Source: Enterovibrio norvegicus DSM 15893 (GTDB lineage: Bacteria > Pseudomonadota > Gammaproteobacteria > Enterobacterales > Vibrionaceae). Taken from it: a stretch of 41,276 nucleotides of DNA. The position numbers and the translations under genes are program-made. Below are positions 28,697-37,330 of this stretch, piece by piece. The notes under the pieces are model-generated. The model did no database searches, was not told where the DNA came from, and worked only from the letters and a program-made list of their open reading frames with translations. Position 1 is the first letter of the stretch; each line of letters begins with the position of its first letter. Location of the stretch: the NCBI RefSeq assembly GCF_900115495.1, contig NZ_FOWR01000044.1:1-41276 (forward strand), written 5' to 3'.

Positions 28697-28711
28697 AATG
28701 GTCAGACCATT
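28697..28711. promoter_or_regulatory. Second PdhR/FadR-type operator
   Basis: AATGGTCAGACCATT is a palindrome with arms AATGGT/ACCATT and matches 10 of 12 specific bases of the PdhR box. Its core TGGTCAGACCA also fits the FadR core TGGTCNGACCA. Its centre is 128 bases from that of the first operator, so looping is conceivable. Confidence 0.6.
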
Positions 28712-28812
28712 TAATTTAATCACATTTTTATCACGAAGGGAAAACCTTCGAGGCACATTCTTCTCGGAAAGAAATCACGATTGCAACCATACATATCAGT
28801 ACGTTACAAGAA

Positions 28813-29373
28813 TTACGATGTTTTAAGTGGACTGACCAGCGCTCTGAATTTAGACCAATTAAACGCACGTCCAGGGTCGGTTTTTCTCCCCGGTGCAATC
28901 TCATCATGGCCCGCAATTCTTGCCATATTGATGGCGGGATAAGCCTGGATAATCGCGTCCGTCACCGCACTCAGTGTTTGGTATTGCGCATCGGTGTAAG
29001 GAAGATCATCTGTCCCTTCAAGTTCAATACCAATCGAAAAATCGTTGCACTGCTCGCGCCCTTCAAAACAAGACACACCCGCATGCCATGCCCTTTTATC
29101 AAAAGGGACAAATTGAATCACACTGCCATCCCTTCGGATCAAGCAATGCGCAGACACTTGCATACCGCGAATTTCGTCGAAAAATGGATGCGCCTTTGAG
29201 GTTAGCTCACCTTGAAAAAATTGTGTGATGTAAGGGCCACCAAACTCACCTGGCGGCAAACTAATGTTGTGAATAACCAACAATGAAACATCATTACATT
29301 CGGGACGCTCATTACAGTGAGGAGAAGGAAGAAAGGTTGCACCGTCAATGCGGTGATCTGAAATCGTCAGCAT
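28813..29373 (-). CDS. ampD: 1,6-anhydro-N-acetylmuramyl-L-alanine amidase AmpD
   Basis: This cytoplasmic zinc amidase recycles cell-wall muropeptides by cutting the peptide from anhydroMurNAc. Its loss derepresses AmpC beta-lactamases in relatives. The 186-residue protein has the N-acetylmuramoyl-L-alanine amidase type 2 fold. Likely zinc ligands are His35 in LLVIHN, a His in AGHDEIAPGRKTDPG near residue 154, and the Asp of KTDPG. It is divergent from nadC, an arrangement conserved in gammaproteobacteria, but here ampE does not follow it. pdhR lies downstream on the same strand. Confidence 0.95.
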   Translation of the reverse strand: MLTISDHRIDGATFLPSPHCNERPECNDVSLLVIHNISLPPGEFGGPYITQFFQGELTSKAHPFFDEIRGMQVSAHCLIRRDGSVIQFVPFDKRAWHAGVSCFEGREQCNDFSIGIELEGTDDLPYTDAQYQTLSAVTDAIIQAYPAINMARIAGHDEIAPGRKTDPGRAFNWSKFRALVSPLKTS

Positions 29374-29627
29374 AGCGTTTATCGTTTTGTAATCACGAGG
29401 ATGCGATTATGTTAGCCGATTTCTTGCCGTTCCCCCATGACAAAGGCCACGATCTCTTTTCTAAAAACGCCAACCGACAATCTTTCCTTCAAGCCTTGTT
29501 CACACCTGCATATCTGCCAGCGCATCTAATAAAGAGAGAAATGGCTAAAAGATCTGCATCTGCCTCTCCTCGCATTCTTGATCTGTGCCATGTAAACTTG
29601 CAGCCAATTGCGTCAGGCATTGCCTGA

Positions 29628-30566
<939 letters not shown>

Positions 30567-30598
30567 CGCCTTGAATTAAAGGCATTTCTTATTGATAG

Positions 30599-30622
30599 AG
30601 CAGGCATTTGCCTGCTTTTTTT
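30599..30622 (+). terminator. Terminator of nadC
   Basis: Stem AGCAGGC/GCCTGCT with loop ATTT, followed by six further T, 33 bases after the nadC stop. Confidence 0.92.
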
Positions 30623-30781
30623 GACCCTAAAATCACAGGAATTGCAAGAGTTTACAGTACTGTTGCATGTAAACTGAACCTTTACTCGAAACTCGCTCAC
30701 CTCCCTCTATCCCCCTGTTTTTATTAGTCGTATTTTGACACCACTCAAACGCACCTAGATGCATAACGAAGAGGATTCAAA

Positions 30782-31213
30782 ATGAAAAAGCAAAAAGGCT
30801 TTAGCTTGATCGAGCTATTGATTGTTGTAGGGATTATTGGTGCACTAACAGCGATTGCTGTGCCGGCGTATCAAAACTACCAAACCAAAAGCGAAACCAT
30901 CGCCACGATTGCTAGTTTAAAAAACATGCGCACCATTGTTGAAGTGCATATTCAAGAAGGCAATGACTTCCCGACTGCTGCCACATTTGCAACGTTAGGT
31001 GATGCGCCAGAAATCACTTCAACTCCAGTTGCAGATTCAACAGGTGGTGCGTTAACCATTACACTTGGTGACGATCCTGACGCGGACCCAGTAGTAGCTG
31101 GAGATGTATTTTCATTAACTCGAAATGCAGATACAGGTGTATGGACATGCTTGAACCCAAGAAATGCGGACGTAGAAGTTGAAGGCTGTCAAGGCCCTGC
31201 AGCTGAAGGCTAA
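30782..31213 (+). CDS. pilA: Type IV pilin PilA
   Basis: The main subunit of a type IVa pilus used, in vibrios, for DNA uptake, attachment and chitin colonisation. The 143-residue prepilin has a six-residue leader MKKQKG, cleavage before Phe7 and the Glu at mature position 5 (FSLIELLIVVGIIGALTAIA). Two C-terminal cysteines, about 123 and 136, would close the D-region disulfide loop. The globular part is rich in Thr, Ala and Asp and, as is usual for pilins, shows little similarity to other species. AGAGGA precedes the ATG. A lone TTGACA at 30735-30740 lacks a good -10, and no sigma-54 site was found. The stop codon is immediately followed by the pilB start. Confidence 0.95.
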   Translation: MKKQKGFSLIELLIVVGIIGALTAIAVPAYQNYQTKSETIATIASLKNMRTIVEVHIQEGNDFPTAATFATLGDAPEITSTPVADSTGGALTITLGDDPDADPVVAGDVFSLTRNADTGVWTCLNPRNADVEVEGCQGPAAEG

Positions 31214-32908
31214 ATGAACACTAACCTCCTTCCCATTCTGTTCCGCGCTGACTATCTCAGTAAGGTACAGATGGAAGCGGTAACCCGTGAGCTGGCGCAG
31301 AATCAAATGTCTGCGCCAACTGCACTCATGACTGCTAATATTTTTACCAGTGAAGAGCTGCTAACCATCCTGAGTAAATTATTTGCGGAACCTGTTTCAT
31401 CGATACACAACTTCCAGTATGAAACCACCTGTGAATCAATAAACAACTCAGACCTCATTCTTCGCCATCAAGCGCTGCCTCTTGAAATCAATAATGCTGT
31501 TCTTTCACTGGCAATTAGCGACCCTACAGATTTAGATCTGCAAGACGACTTCCGCTTCGCCACAGGTTATCAAATAAAGCCCGTTCTCGTTGACCACCAG
31601 CAACTCACCGGTGCCATTCGCAAGCTTTATGGCAAACACATCTCCAGCAATCAATCCGATTCGCAATCCGTCTCTGATGATGATTTGGCCTCCCTTGCGG
31701 TGCTTGATGACAACGAAGAATCAGATGCTGCGCTTAATGACGACGCACCTGTCAGCCGTTACATCCAGCAAGTGTTGTTAGATGCCGTGCGTAAACAAGC
31801 GTCGGATATTCACTTCGAACCCTTTGAGCACAGCTACCAAATTCGCTTTCGACTTGATGGCATATTGCAACTGCACAGTTCACCGCCTGCGGGTATCTCT
31901 CGCCGACTCTCTACGCGTTTAAAGATTCTGGCTAAGCTCAACATCGCAGAGCGTCGTATTCCGCTGGATGGCCGCATGAAACTCACCTTGGGCGACGGAC
32001 GTTCGATTGATATGCGTGTCTCGACGCTGCCGACGCTGTTTGGTGAAAAAGTCGTGCTTCGAATTTTGGATGGGGGCAGCGTCGCGCTAGACATCGAAGC
32101 ACTTGGTTATAATGAACAGCAAAAACGCGATTACCTGACCGCGCTGGATAGACCTCAGGGCATGATCTTGATGACGGGGCCAACAGGCAGTGGGAAAACC
32201 GTGTCCCTGTATACAGGTTTGAAGTACCTCAATACGCCAGAGCGCAATATCTCCACCGCCGAAGACCCAGTAGAAATTAACCTTCCCGGCATTAACCAAG
32301 TCAGCGTAAACAATGACATTAGCCTGTCGTTCGCGACCGCATTACGGGCATTTCTTCGTCAAGATCCTGATGTGGTCATGGTGGGGGAAATTCGCGATTT
32401 AGAAACCGCAGAAATAGGCATTAAAGCCTCTCAAACTGGCCACTTGGTGCTTTCAACCTTGCACACCAACTCTGCAGCGGAAAGCATCACGCGCTTGGCC
32501 AACATGGGGGTGGCAACCTATAACCTTGCTTCGTCGTTGTCGCTTATTATTGCGCAGCGCTTGGCTCGACGACTTTGCCAACATTGTAAAATGCCCCATG
32601 ACAATGACGATCACCGCCTGCTCAGCCTTGCGCAGCACTACCCCTCACTGAAAGCGGATCAGGTATTCGATGCGCGCCCTGAAGGGTGTGACCATTGCAA
32701 CCACGGCTACATAGGGCGTGTCGGTATTTATGAAGTCATGCCCATCACACGCCAGATTGCCGAAGCGATTGGCAGAGGAGCGAGTTCATCCGAATTGGAA
32801 AACCTTGCCGTCGAAAACGGCATGTCGACGCTTCAAACCTCAGGCATTGAAAAGCTCAATACGGGTGTGACGAGCTTACGTGAATTACAACGCGTTATCA
32901 GCATATAA
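31214..32908 (+). CDS. pilB: Type IV pilus extension ATPase PilB
   Basis: The cytoplasmic hexameric motor drives pilus assembly. The 564-residue protein has an N-terminal GspE/PilB domain to about residue 150 and then the ATPase core. In the core are Walker A GPTGSGKT (322-329), the Asp box STAEDPVE (347-354), Walker B MVGEIRD (389-395) and the His box HLVLSTLHTN (410-419). A zinc-binding set of cysteines, CQHC and CDHC (455-458, 492-495), identifies the PilB rather than the PilT group. Its ATG directly abuts the pilA stop. Confidence 0.95.
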   Translation: MNTNLLPILFRADYLSKVQMEAVTRELAQNQMSAPTALMTANIFTSEELLTILSKLFAEPVSSIHNFQYETTCESINNSDLILRHQALPLEINNAVLSLAISDPTDLDLQDDFRFATGYQIKPVLVDHQQLTGAIRKLYGKHISSNQSDSQSVSDDDLASLAVLDDNEESDAALNDDAPVSRYIQQVLLDAVRKQASDIHFEPFEHSYQIRFRLDGILQLHSSPPAGISRRLSTRLKILAKLNIAERRIPLDGRMKLTLGDGRSIDMRVSTLPTLFGEKVVLRILDGGSVALDIEALGYNEQQKRDYLTALDRPQGMILMTGPTGSGKTVSLYTGLKYLNTPERNISTAEDPVEINLPGINQVSVNNDISLSFATALRAFLRQDPDVVMVGEIRDLETAEIGIKASQTGHLVLSTLHTNSAAESITRLANMGVATYNLASSLSLIIAQRLARRLCQHCKMPHDNDDHRLLSLAQHYPSLKADQVFDARPEGCDHCNHGYIGRVGIYEVMPITRQIAEAIGRGASSSELENLAVENGMSTLQTSGIEKLNTGVTSLRELQRVISI

Positions 32909-32920
32909 GAAGGACAGTTG

Positions 32921-34144
32921 ATGGCCGAGAAAGCCGCGCAGCTTCGCGCCTACCATTGGCGTGGATACACAAGCAAAGGCGCAAAAGTCAAAGGGCAGTT
33001 ATTGGCGTATCGTGAAGACGAAGCGCGAAACATGCTTGCTGCACAACAAATTCGCATCGAAAAAATCAAGCAGCGTGCGCCGTCATCTTGGGTAAAACGT
33101 CGTAATACGGCCAACCATAAAGACATCACCTTGTTTACCCGCCAAATGGCGACCATGTTGGAAACGGGTGTGCCACTCACCGAAACCCTGAAGCTGCTGA
33201 AATCGAGCGCCAAGAAAGCAGAATTAGGGCTGATCATCAATCAGATCTACCAGCACATCGAGGCAGGTTCATCGCTCTCTCAGGCGATGAAAAACAGTTC
33301 ACCGCTGTTTGATCAGTTCTATTGTGATCTTGTAGCAACGGGCGAGCAAACCGGCCGCTTAGAGCAAATATTTGCACGAATCTGCGTTTATCGAGAGAAA
33401 AGCGAAGCCACGCGCGCCAAAGTGGTCAAAGCCATGATCTATCCCGGTATCGTTTCCGTGATTGCGCTGCTGGTGACCATTGGCATGTTGGTATTCGTTA
33501 TTCCGCAATTTAAAGATGTATTCTCATCCTTCAATGCCGAGCTGCCTTGGTTTACGTTGAAAGTCCTCAGCGTGTCTGATGGGCTTCAGAACTATGGTCA
33601 TTACCTCTTTCTTGCCATAGTGTTGTCATTGCTGGCATTCAAAGCCAGTTACAACAAGAGCGACGCGTTTAAACTGAAAGTCAGTAAGTTCTCGCTGCAT
33701 ATTCCCGTTATTGGTGATGTGTTGACCAAGGCGACCTTGTCGCGGTTTACCCGCACACTTGCAACCACCTTTAGCGCGGGTATTCCCCTCCTAAGCGGGC
33801 TGGCCGCCGCGGGGAAAACAACCAACAACGTCTATTTCACTCATATTATCGAACATGTTCACCAACAAACCGCAGGCGGACGCCCTCTGCACCGCGCCAT
33901 CAAAGAAACAAACGCCTTTCCGGACATGATGATTCAAATGGTCATGATCGGGGAAGAATCGGGGGCATTGGATGACATGCTCAACAAAGTGGCGGTGATC
34001 TACGAAGCGGATGTGGACAACACCGTCGATAATCTCGGAAAAATCCTCGAACCGTTAATCATCGTGACATTGGGGTTATTGATCGGCTCTTTGGTCATTG
34101 CCATGTATTTACCTATGTTCGATCTCATGAACGTCATGGGCTAA
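32921..34144 (+). CDS. pilC: Type IV pilus inner-membrane platform protein PilC
   Basis: The polytopic platform protein couples the PilB motor to pilin insertion. The 407-residue protein has the two repeated GspF domains, beginning around residue 70 (LFTRQMATMLETGVPLTETL) and 275 (RFTRTLATTFSAGIPLLSGL). Transmembrane helices lie near 170-195, 220-240 and at the C-terminus. AAGGA lies before the ATG at 32921, which I chose over a TTG one codon upstream. It follows pilB after 12 bases. A 137-base gap with a long inverted repeat separates it from pilD. Confidence 0.95.
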   Translation: MAEKAAQLRAYHWRGYTSKGAKVKGQLLAYREDEARNMLAAQQIRIEKIKQRAPSSWVKRRNTANHKDITLFTRQMATMLETGVPLTETLKLLKSSAKKAELGLIINQIYQHIEAGSSLSQAMKNSSPLFDQFYCDLVATGEQTGRLEQIFARICVYREKSEATRAKVVKAMIYPGIVSVIALLVTIGMLVFVIPQFKDVFSSFNAELPWFTLKVLSVSDGLQNYGHYLFLAIVLSLLAFKASYNKSDAFKLKVSKFSLHIPVIGDVLTKATLSRFTRTLATTFSAGIPLLSGLAAAGKTTNNVYFTHIIEHVHQQTAGGRPLHRAIKETNAFPDMMIQMVMIGEESGALDDMLNKVAVIYEADVDNTVDNLGKILEPLIIVTLGLLIGSLVIAMYLPMFDLMNVMG

Positions 34145-34160
34145 ACCTTCTCTCCTGCTG

Positions 34161-34223
34161 TCCTCTTATTCACGTAAACGCTACAAGCATTCGATAGATG
34201 TTTAAATTCAGTGAATAAGAGGA
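34161..34223. repeat. 13-base perfect inverted repeat between pilC and pilD
   Basis: TCCTCTTATTCAC (34161-34173) and GTGAATAAGAGGA (34211-34223) are perfect complements, separated by 37 bases that contain a further partial pair, GTAAAC and GTTTA. The transcript could form a long cruciform-like stem inside the pil operon. No T run follows, so it is not an ordinary terminator. Confidence 0.7.
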
Positions 34224-34281
34224 TAGAGACAGGCCGCACAACCCGTTATCATATCGTCATAAACTCACATTGGATTTCAAG

Positions 34282-35151
34282 ATGGATTGGCTGTTCGACT
34301 CCCCGAGTCTGTATGTATTTCTCGCGTCTGTATTTGGACTTATCGTTGGCAGCTTTCTCAACGTAGTGATTTATCGCTTTCCGATCATGCTTGAGCGTCA
34401 GTGGAAAGAAGAATGTCATGAGTGCTTTCCTGAATTTCCCAAGCCAGAAAAATTAGCACCGTTTAATCTCAGCATTCCGCGCTCCCACTGCCCATCATGT
34501 AAGCAGCCAGTGAAAGCAATTGATAACGTACCGCTAGTAAGCTGGTTAGTCTTAGGGGGGAAGTGTCGACATTGTAAAACCAAGATCAGCGCACGTTACC
34601 CATTCGTTGAGTTGCTTACCGCGGTCATAGTGGGCTTGACCGCTTACTTCATTCCGGGGTCGTATTGGTCTCTTGCAGCGATAGGTTTCACCTTTGTGCT
34701 TATCGCGTTGTGCTTTATCGATATCGATACCATGTTACTGCCTGATCAAATGACACTGCCGTTAATGTGGGCAGGCTTACTGGCTGCCCTTGTTGGCATT
34801 TCCCCTCTCTCATTAGAAGAAGCCGTGATTGGCGCAATGGCGGGCTATTTGTCGCTGTGGAGCGTGTTTCAGCTCTTTAAGCTTCTTACGGGCAAAGAAG
34901 GGATGGGATACGGTGACTTTAAATTACTCGCCGCATTGGGCGCGTGGTTGGGCTGGCAACAACTGCCTTTCGTTATTCTTGTCGCGTCTTTTACTGGCGC
35001 AATTGCAGGCCTGATTCTGATGCGCGTGAAAGGCACAGGAAAAGAAACACCTTTCTCATTTGGCCCTTACCTTGCCATTGCGGGCTGGATTAGTCTGCTT
35101 TGGGGCAATAGTATTGTGGATTGGTATCTGACTTCGTATCTAGGGATGTAA
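34282..35151 (+). CDS. pilD: Prepilin leader peptidase / N-methyltransferase PilD
   Basis: This inner-membrane aspartic protease cuts the leader of pilins and type II secretion pseudopilins and methylates the new N-terminus. The 289-residue protein has the N-terminal cytoplasmic domain with two CxxC pairs, Cys70/Cys73 and Cys95/Cys98. The two catalytic aspartates are in [11 protein letters not shown] (147 or 149) and MGYGDFK (212). Eight hydrophobic segments are visible. The ATG at 34282 is favoured over an in-frame TTG four codons upstream, though the site (GGA) is weak. Its stop directly abuts the coaE start. Confidence 0.95.
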   Translation: MDWLFDSPSLYVFLASVFGLIVGSFLNVVIYRFPIMLERQWKEECHECFPEFPKPEKLAPFNLSIPRSHCPSCKQPVKAIDNVPLVSWLVLGGKCRHCKTKISARYPFVELLTAVIVGLTAYFIPGSYWSLAAIGFTFVLIALCFIDIDTMLLPDQMTLPLMWAGLLAALVGISPLSLEEAVIGAMAGYLSLWSVFQLFKLLTGKEGMGYGDFKLLAALGAWLGWQQLPFVILVASFTGAIAGLILMRVKGTGKETPFSFGPYLAIAGWISLLWGNSIVDWYLTSYLGM

Positions 35152-35766
35152 ATGGCTTTCGTTATCGGGCTTACGGGCGGCATCGGGAGTGGGAAAACCA
35201 CGGTAGCAAACCTGTTTGCTGACAGAGGCATTGATGTGATCGATGCTGACATCATTGCACGACAAGTCGTCGAGCCGGGCACAGAAGGCTTAGCGGCCAT
35301 TGTCGATAAGTTCGGCGCTGACATTCTCGATGCACAAGGCATGCTGGATCGCGCCAAGCTCAGAGCCTACATCTTCTCGACGCCAGACGCGAAAGAGTGG
35401 CTAAATGCATTACTGCATCCCACCATCCGTCTAGAGATGCTACGACAAACTCAGCAAGCCACTTCTCCGTATTGCATGCTTGTGGTGCCATTGCTTATCG
35501 AAAATGGTCTGCAAAGCCTTTGTGACCGTGTTTTGGTTGTGGATGTATCAGAGCAAACACAGATCGAACGCACGACACAAAGAGATAACGTCGATGAGAC
35601 TCAAGTAAAAAATATCCTAAAAGCACAAGCATCCCGAAAAGAACGCCTTTCTTTTGCTGACGACGTCGTTGAAAATGAGTGCAGCAATGAGGAACTCAAC
35701 GCACAGGTTGCTGCCTTACACAGTCAATACGTTGCGTTAGCAGGGAAACAACGAGAATCATCATGA
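35152..35766 (+). CDS. coaE: Dephospho-CoA kinase
   Basis: The last enzyme of coenzyme A synthesis phosphorylates dephospho-CoA. The 204-residue protein starts MAFVIGLTGGIGSGKTT, with the P-loop at 9-16, followed by the diagnostic DADIIARQVVEPG near residue 32. AGGGA inside the end of pilD serves as ribosome binding site. The four-base overlap with zapD shows coupling of the pilD-coaE-zapD string. Confidence 0.96.
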   Translation: MAFVIGLTGGIGSGKTTVANLFADRGIDVIDADIIARQVVEPGTEGLAAIVDKFGADILDAQGMLDRAKLRAYIFSTPDAKEWLNALLHPTIRLEMLRQTQQATSPYCMLVVPLLIENGLQSLCDRVLVVDVSEQTQIERTTQRDNVDETQVKNILKAQASRKERLSFADDVVENECSNEELNAQVAALHSQYVALAGKQRESS

Positions 35767-36503
35767 CCAGCGATACCCTTTACGAGCATCCCTTAAATGA
35801 ACAGGTTCGCGTCTATTTGCGCCTAGAACAGCTCTTACTTCAAATATCTCAATCTGAATCTTTCACTGAAAGCGGCCATTCGACGCTGTTCTTCAAAAGT
35901 ATTTTCGATTTGATGGAGATCCTCGAACAAGTTCAGGTCAAAGCCGATCTTGCCAAAGATCTTGAAAAACAGCGCGCCAAACTCCAAACATGGCTAGATG
36001 TACCCGCGGTTGATAAAGATCAGCTGATGGCACTACTGAGCGAGAGCCGTCAATTCCAGCAAACCCTGTTGCAAGCGCCACGCTTGGGACAAAAGCTGCG
36101 AGAAGATAAATTTCTCTCATCGATTCGCCAGCGCTTTTCTATTCCAGGCGGCACATGCAGTTTTGACTTACCCGCACTTCACCATTGGCTGAACTTGCCA
36201 TTGGCACACTGCCAAGCTGACGCCATTGAATGGCAATCGTCGTTAAAGCCTTTGAGTAATGCATTGTCATTTTGGCTACGATTGACCCGCGGCGGTTCTG
36301 CAATGCAATCACTGACCGTGAAAAACGGCTTCCTTCAACAAGACGTGGAAGGCGCGAGCCTTTTGCGTATTAAGATTTCACCAGACTATAATGCCTTCCC
36401 ATTAATCTCAGGCCATAAATCGCGGTTCGCCATCCGCTTTATGCCGTTTGATGAGAGCCAGAACGTCGCAGATAACATGTCGCTGTCTCTGGCAGTCTGT
36501 TAA
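35763..36503 (+). CDS. zapD: Cell division protein ZapD
   Basis: This FtsZ-associated protein bundles FtsZ filaments at the division ring. The 246-residue protein has the family's helical N-terminal half (YEHPLNEQVRVYLRLEQLL) and beta-rich C-terminal half. The linker QRFSIPGGTCSFDLPALHHW near residue 120 matches the family. Its ATG overlaps the coaE stop by four bases. The coaE-zapD-yacG order is the same as in E. coli. Confidence 0.95.
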   Translation: MTSDTLYEHPLNEQVRVYLRLEQLLLQISQSESFTESGHSTLFFKSIFDLMEILEQVQVKADLAKDLEKQRAKLQTWLDVPAVDKDQLMALLSESRQFQQTLLQAPRLGQKLREDKFLSSIRQRFSIPGGTCSFDLPALHHWLNLPLAHCQADAIEWQSSLKPLSNALSFWLRLTRGGSAMQSLTVKNGFLQQDVEGASLLRIKISPDYNAFPLISGHKSRFAIRFMPFDESQNVADNMSLSLAVC

Positions 36504-36532
36504 ACACAATCAACCATGCTTTGAGGTAACTT

Positions 36533-36730
36533 GTGAAGCAAGAAAACCCTACCATCGTAAAATGCCCTCAGTGCAAACTGCCTGTTGTCTGGGGTGACGT
36601 AAGCCCTTACCGCCCGTTTTGCAGCAAGCGCTGTCAGCTGATTGATTTAGGCGAGTGGGCCGAAGAAGAGAAGCGTATTGCAGGTGCACCTGATATGTCT
36701 GACAGCGATGGCTGGTCAGAGAATCAGTAA
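36533..36730 (+). CDS. yacG: DNA gyrase inhibitor YacG
   Basis: A small zinc protein that, in E. coli, binds GyrB and blocks gyrase. The 65-residue protein has all four zinc ligands, Cys11, Cys14, Cys30 and Cys34 (KCPQC, then FCSKRC), and an acidic C-terminal tail. The start is a GTG with GAGG seven bases upstream. A short tandem repeat begins right after its stop codon. Confidence 0.94.
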   Translation: MKQENPTIVKCPQCKLPVVWGDVSPYRPFCSKRCQLIDLGEWAEEEKRIAGAPDMSDSDGWSENQ

Positions 36731-36754
36731 AAGCAGGGAAAGCAGGGAAAGCAG
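36731..36754. repeat. 9-base tandem repeat after yacG
   Basis: AAGCAGGGA is repeated 2.7 times without error, starting at the first base after the yacG stop. A purine-rich stretch resembling the GCGAGAA repeat near dciA follows (36757-36783). Confidence 0.8.
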
Positions 36755-36839
36755 AATGAGAGAATCGAGTGGCGAGAAAGAGCAATGTACATCTTCGCTC
36801 GCACCTTGAATGGATTAATACCTCTTGGAAAGTATCGCG

Positions 36840-37244
36840 TTACCCCAACACTTCTAAGATCTTCGCTAACACAGGTTCGTTCGCTTCAGGAAAGGTAAAG
36901 TTCGACAGCTCGCTGATCGCAACCCATTGCCCGGGTTGGCCTTCTTTTCCAAAAGGCTCACCGGTGAACCCATTGATCAAAAAGAAATCAAACGTCAGCG
37001 CTTTGTCTGGGTAGTCATGCGCTAATGAGCAAAGCAACGCAAGATCTGTTGTTGCGATCCCGACTTCTTCTTCCAGCTCACGCACAACCGCTTGCTCTGC
37101 CGTTTCACCTTGTTCAACCTGACCACCCGCAAATTCCCAAAAGCCGCCTTTGTGCGCTTTTGCTGGACGCTGAGTGATGAATATCTTACTGCGGTCTTGA
37201 TTCAGAATGATACCTGCCGCGATGTGAATGCGTTTTTTATCCAT
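36840..37244 (-). CDS. mutT: 8-oxo-dGTP diphosphatase MutT
   Basis: This enzyme cleans the nucleotide pool by hydrolysing 8-oxo-dGTP, preventing A:T to C:G mutations. The 134-residue protein contains a full Nudix box at residues 41-63 (start GQVEQGE, then RELEEEVGI). It also has the MutT-type N-terminus KRIHIAAGIILN and FWEFAGG. It follows secA on the same strand after a terminator-like hairpin, an order shared with E. coli, and converges with yacG. No terminator was seen after it. Confidence 0.95.
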   Translation of the reverse strand: MDKKRIHIAAGIILNQDRSKIFITQRPAKAHKGGFWEFAGGQVEQGETAEQAVVRELEEEVGIATTDLALLCSLAHDYPDKALTFDFFLINGFTGEPFGKEGQPGQWVAISELSNFTFPEANEPVLAKILEVLG

Positions 37245-37267
37245 GTTATGCCTAATCTTATTCCATG

Positions 37268-37291
37268 AAAAAGGCCGCAGCAGCGGCCTTT
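37268..37291 (-). terminator. Terminator/attenuator between secA and mutT
   Basis: On the minus strand AAAGGCCGC pairs with GCGGCCTTT around TGCT, ending in a run of five T. It lies 40 bases after the secA stop and 24 bases before mutT, so mutT would depend on read-through or on a short promoter. Confidence 0.8.
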
Positions 37292-37330
37292 CTTATTTTG
37301 GGTAAACCCCAACAATACCTCAATCAGTGG

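Larger units (their letters stand above)
28504..28812. other. Regulatory stretch between pdhR and the 3' end of ampD
   Basis: This 309-base stretch holds the pdhR leader and promoter and the two PdhR-type operators listed separately. It also has a small hairpin, CGAAGG/CCTTCG (28734-28750), that may end the ampD message, although no clear T run follows it. No gene was recognised in it. Confidence 0.6.

Noticed and set aside
28641-28826. 61-codon open frame on the plus strand upstream of pdhR
   Set aside because: It runs through the second PdhR-type operator, lacks a ribosome binding site and has random composition.
30650-30677. Sigma-54 promoter before pilA (GTTTACAGTACTGTTGCA)
   Set aside because: The essential GG of the -24 element is missing, although the -12 part TTGCA is good.
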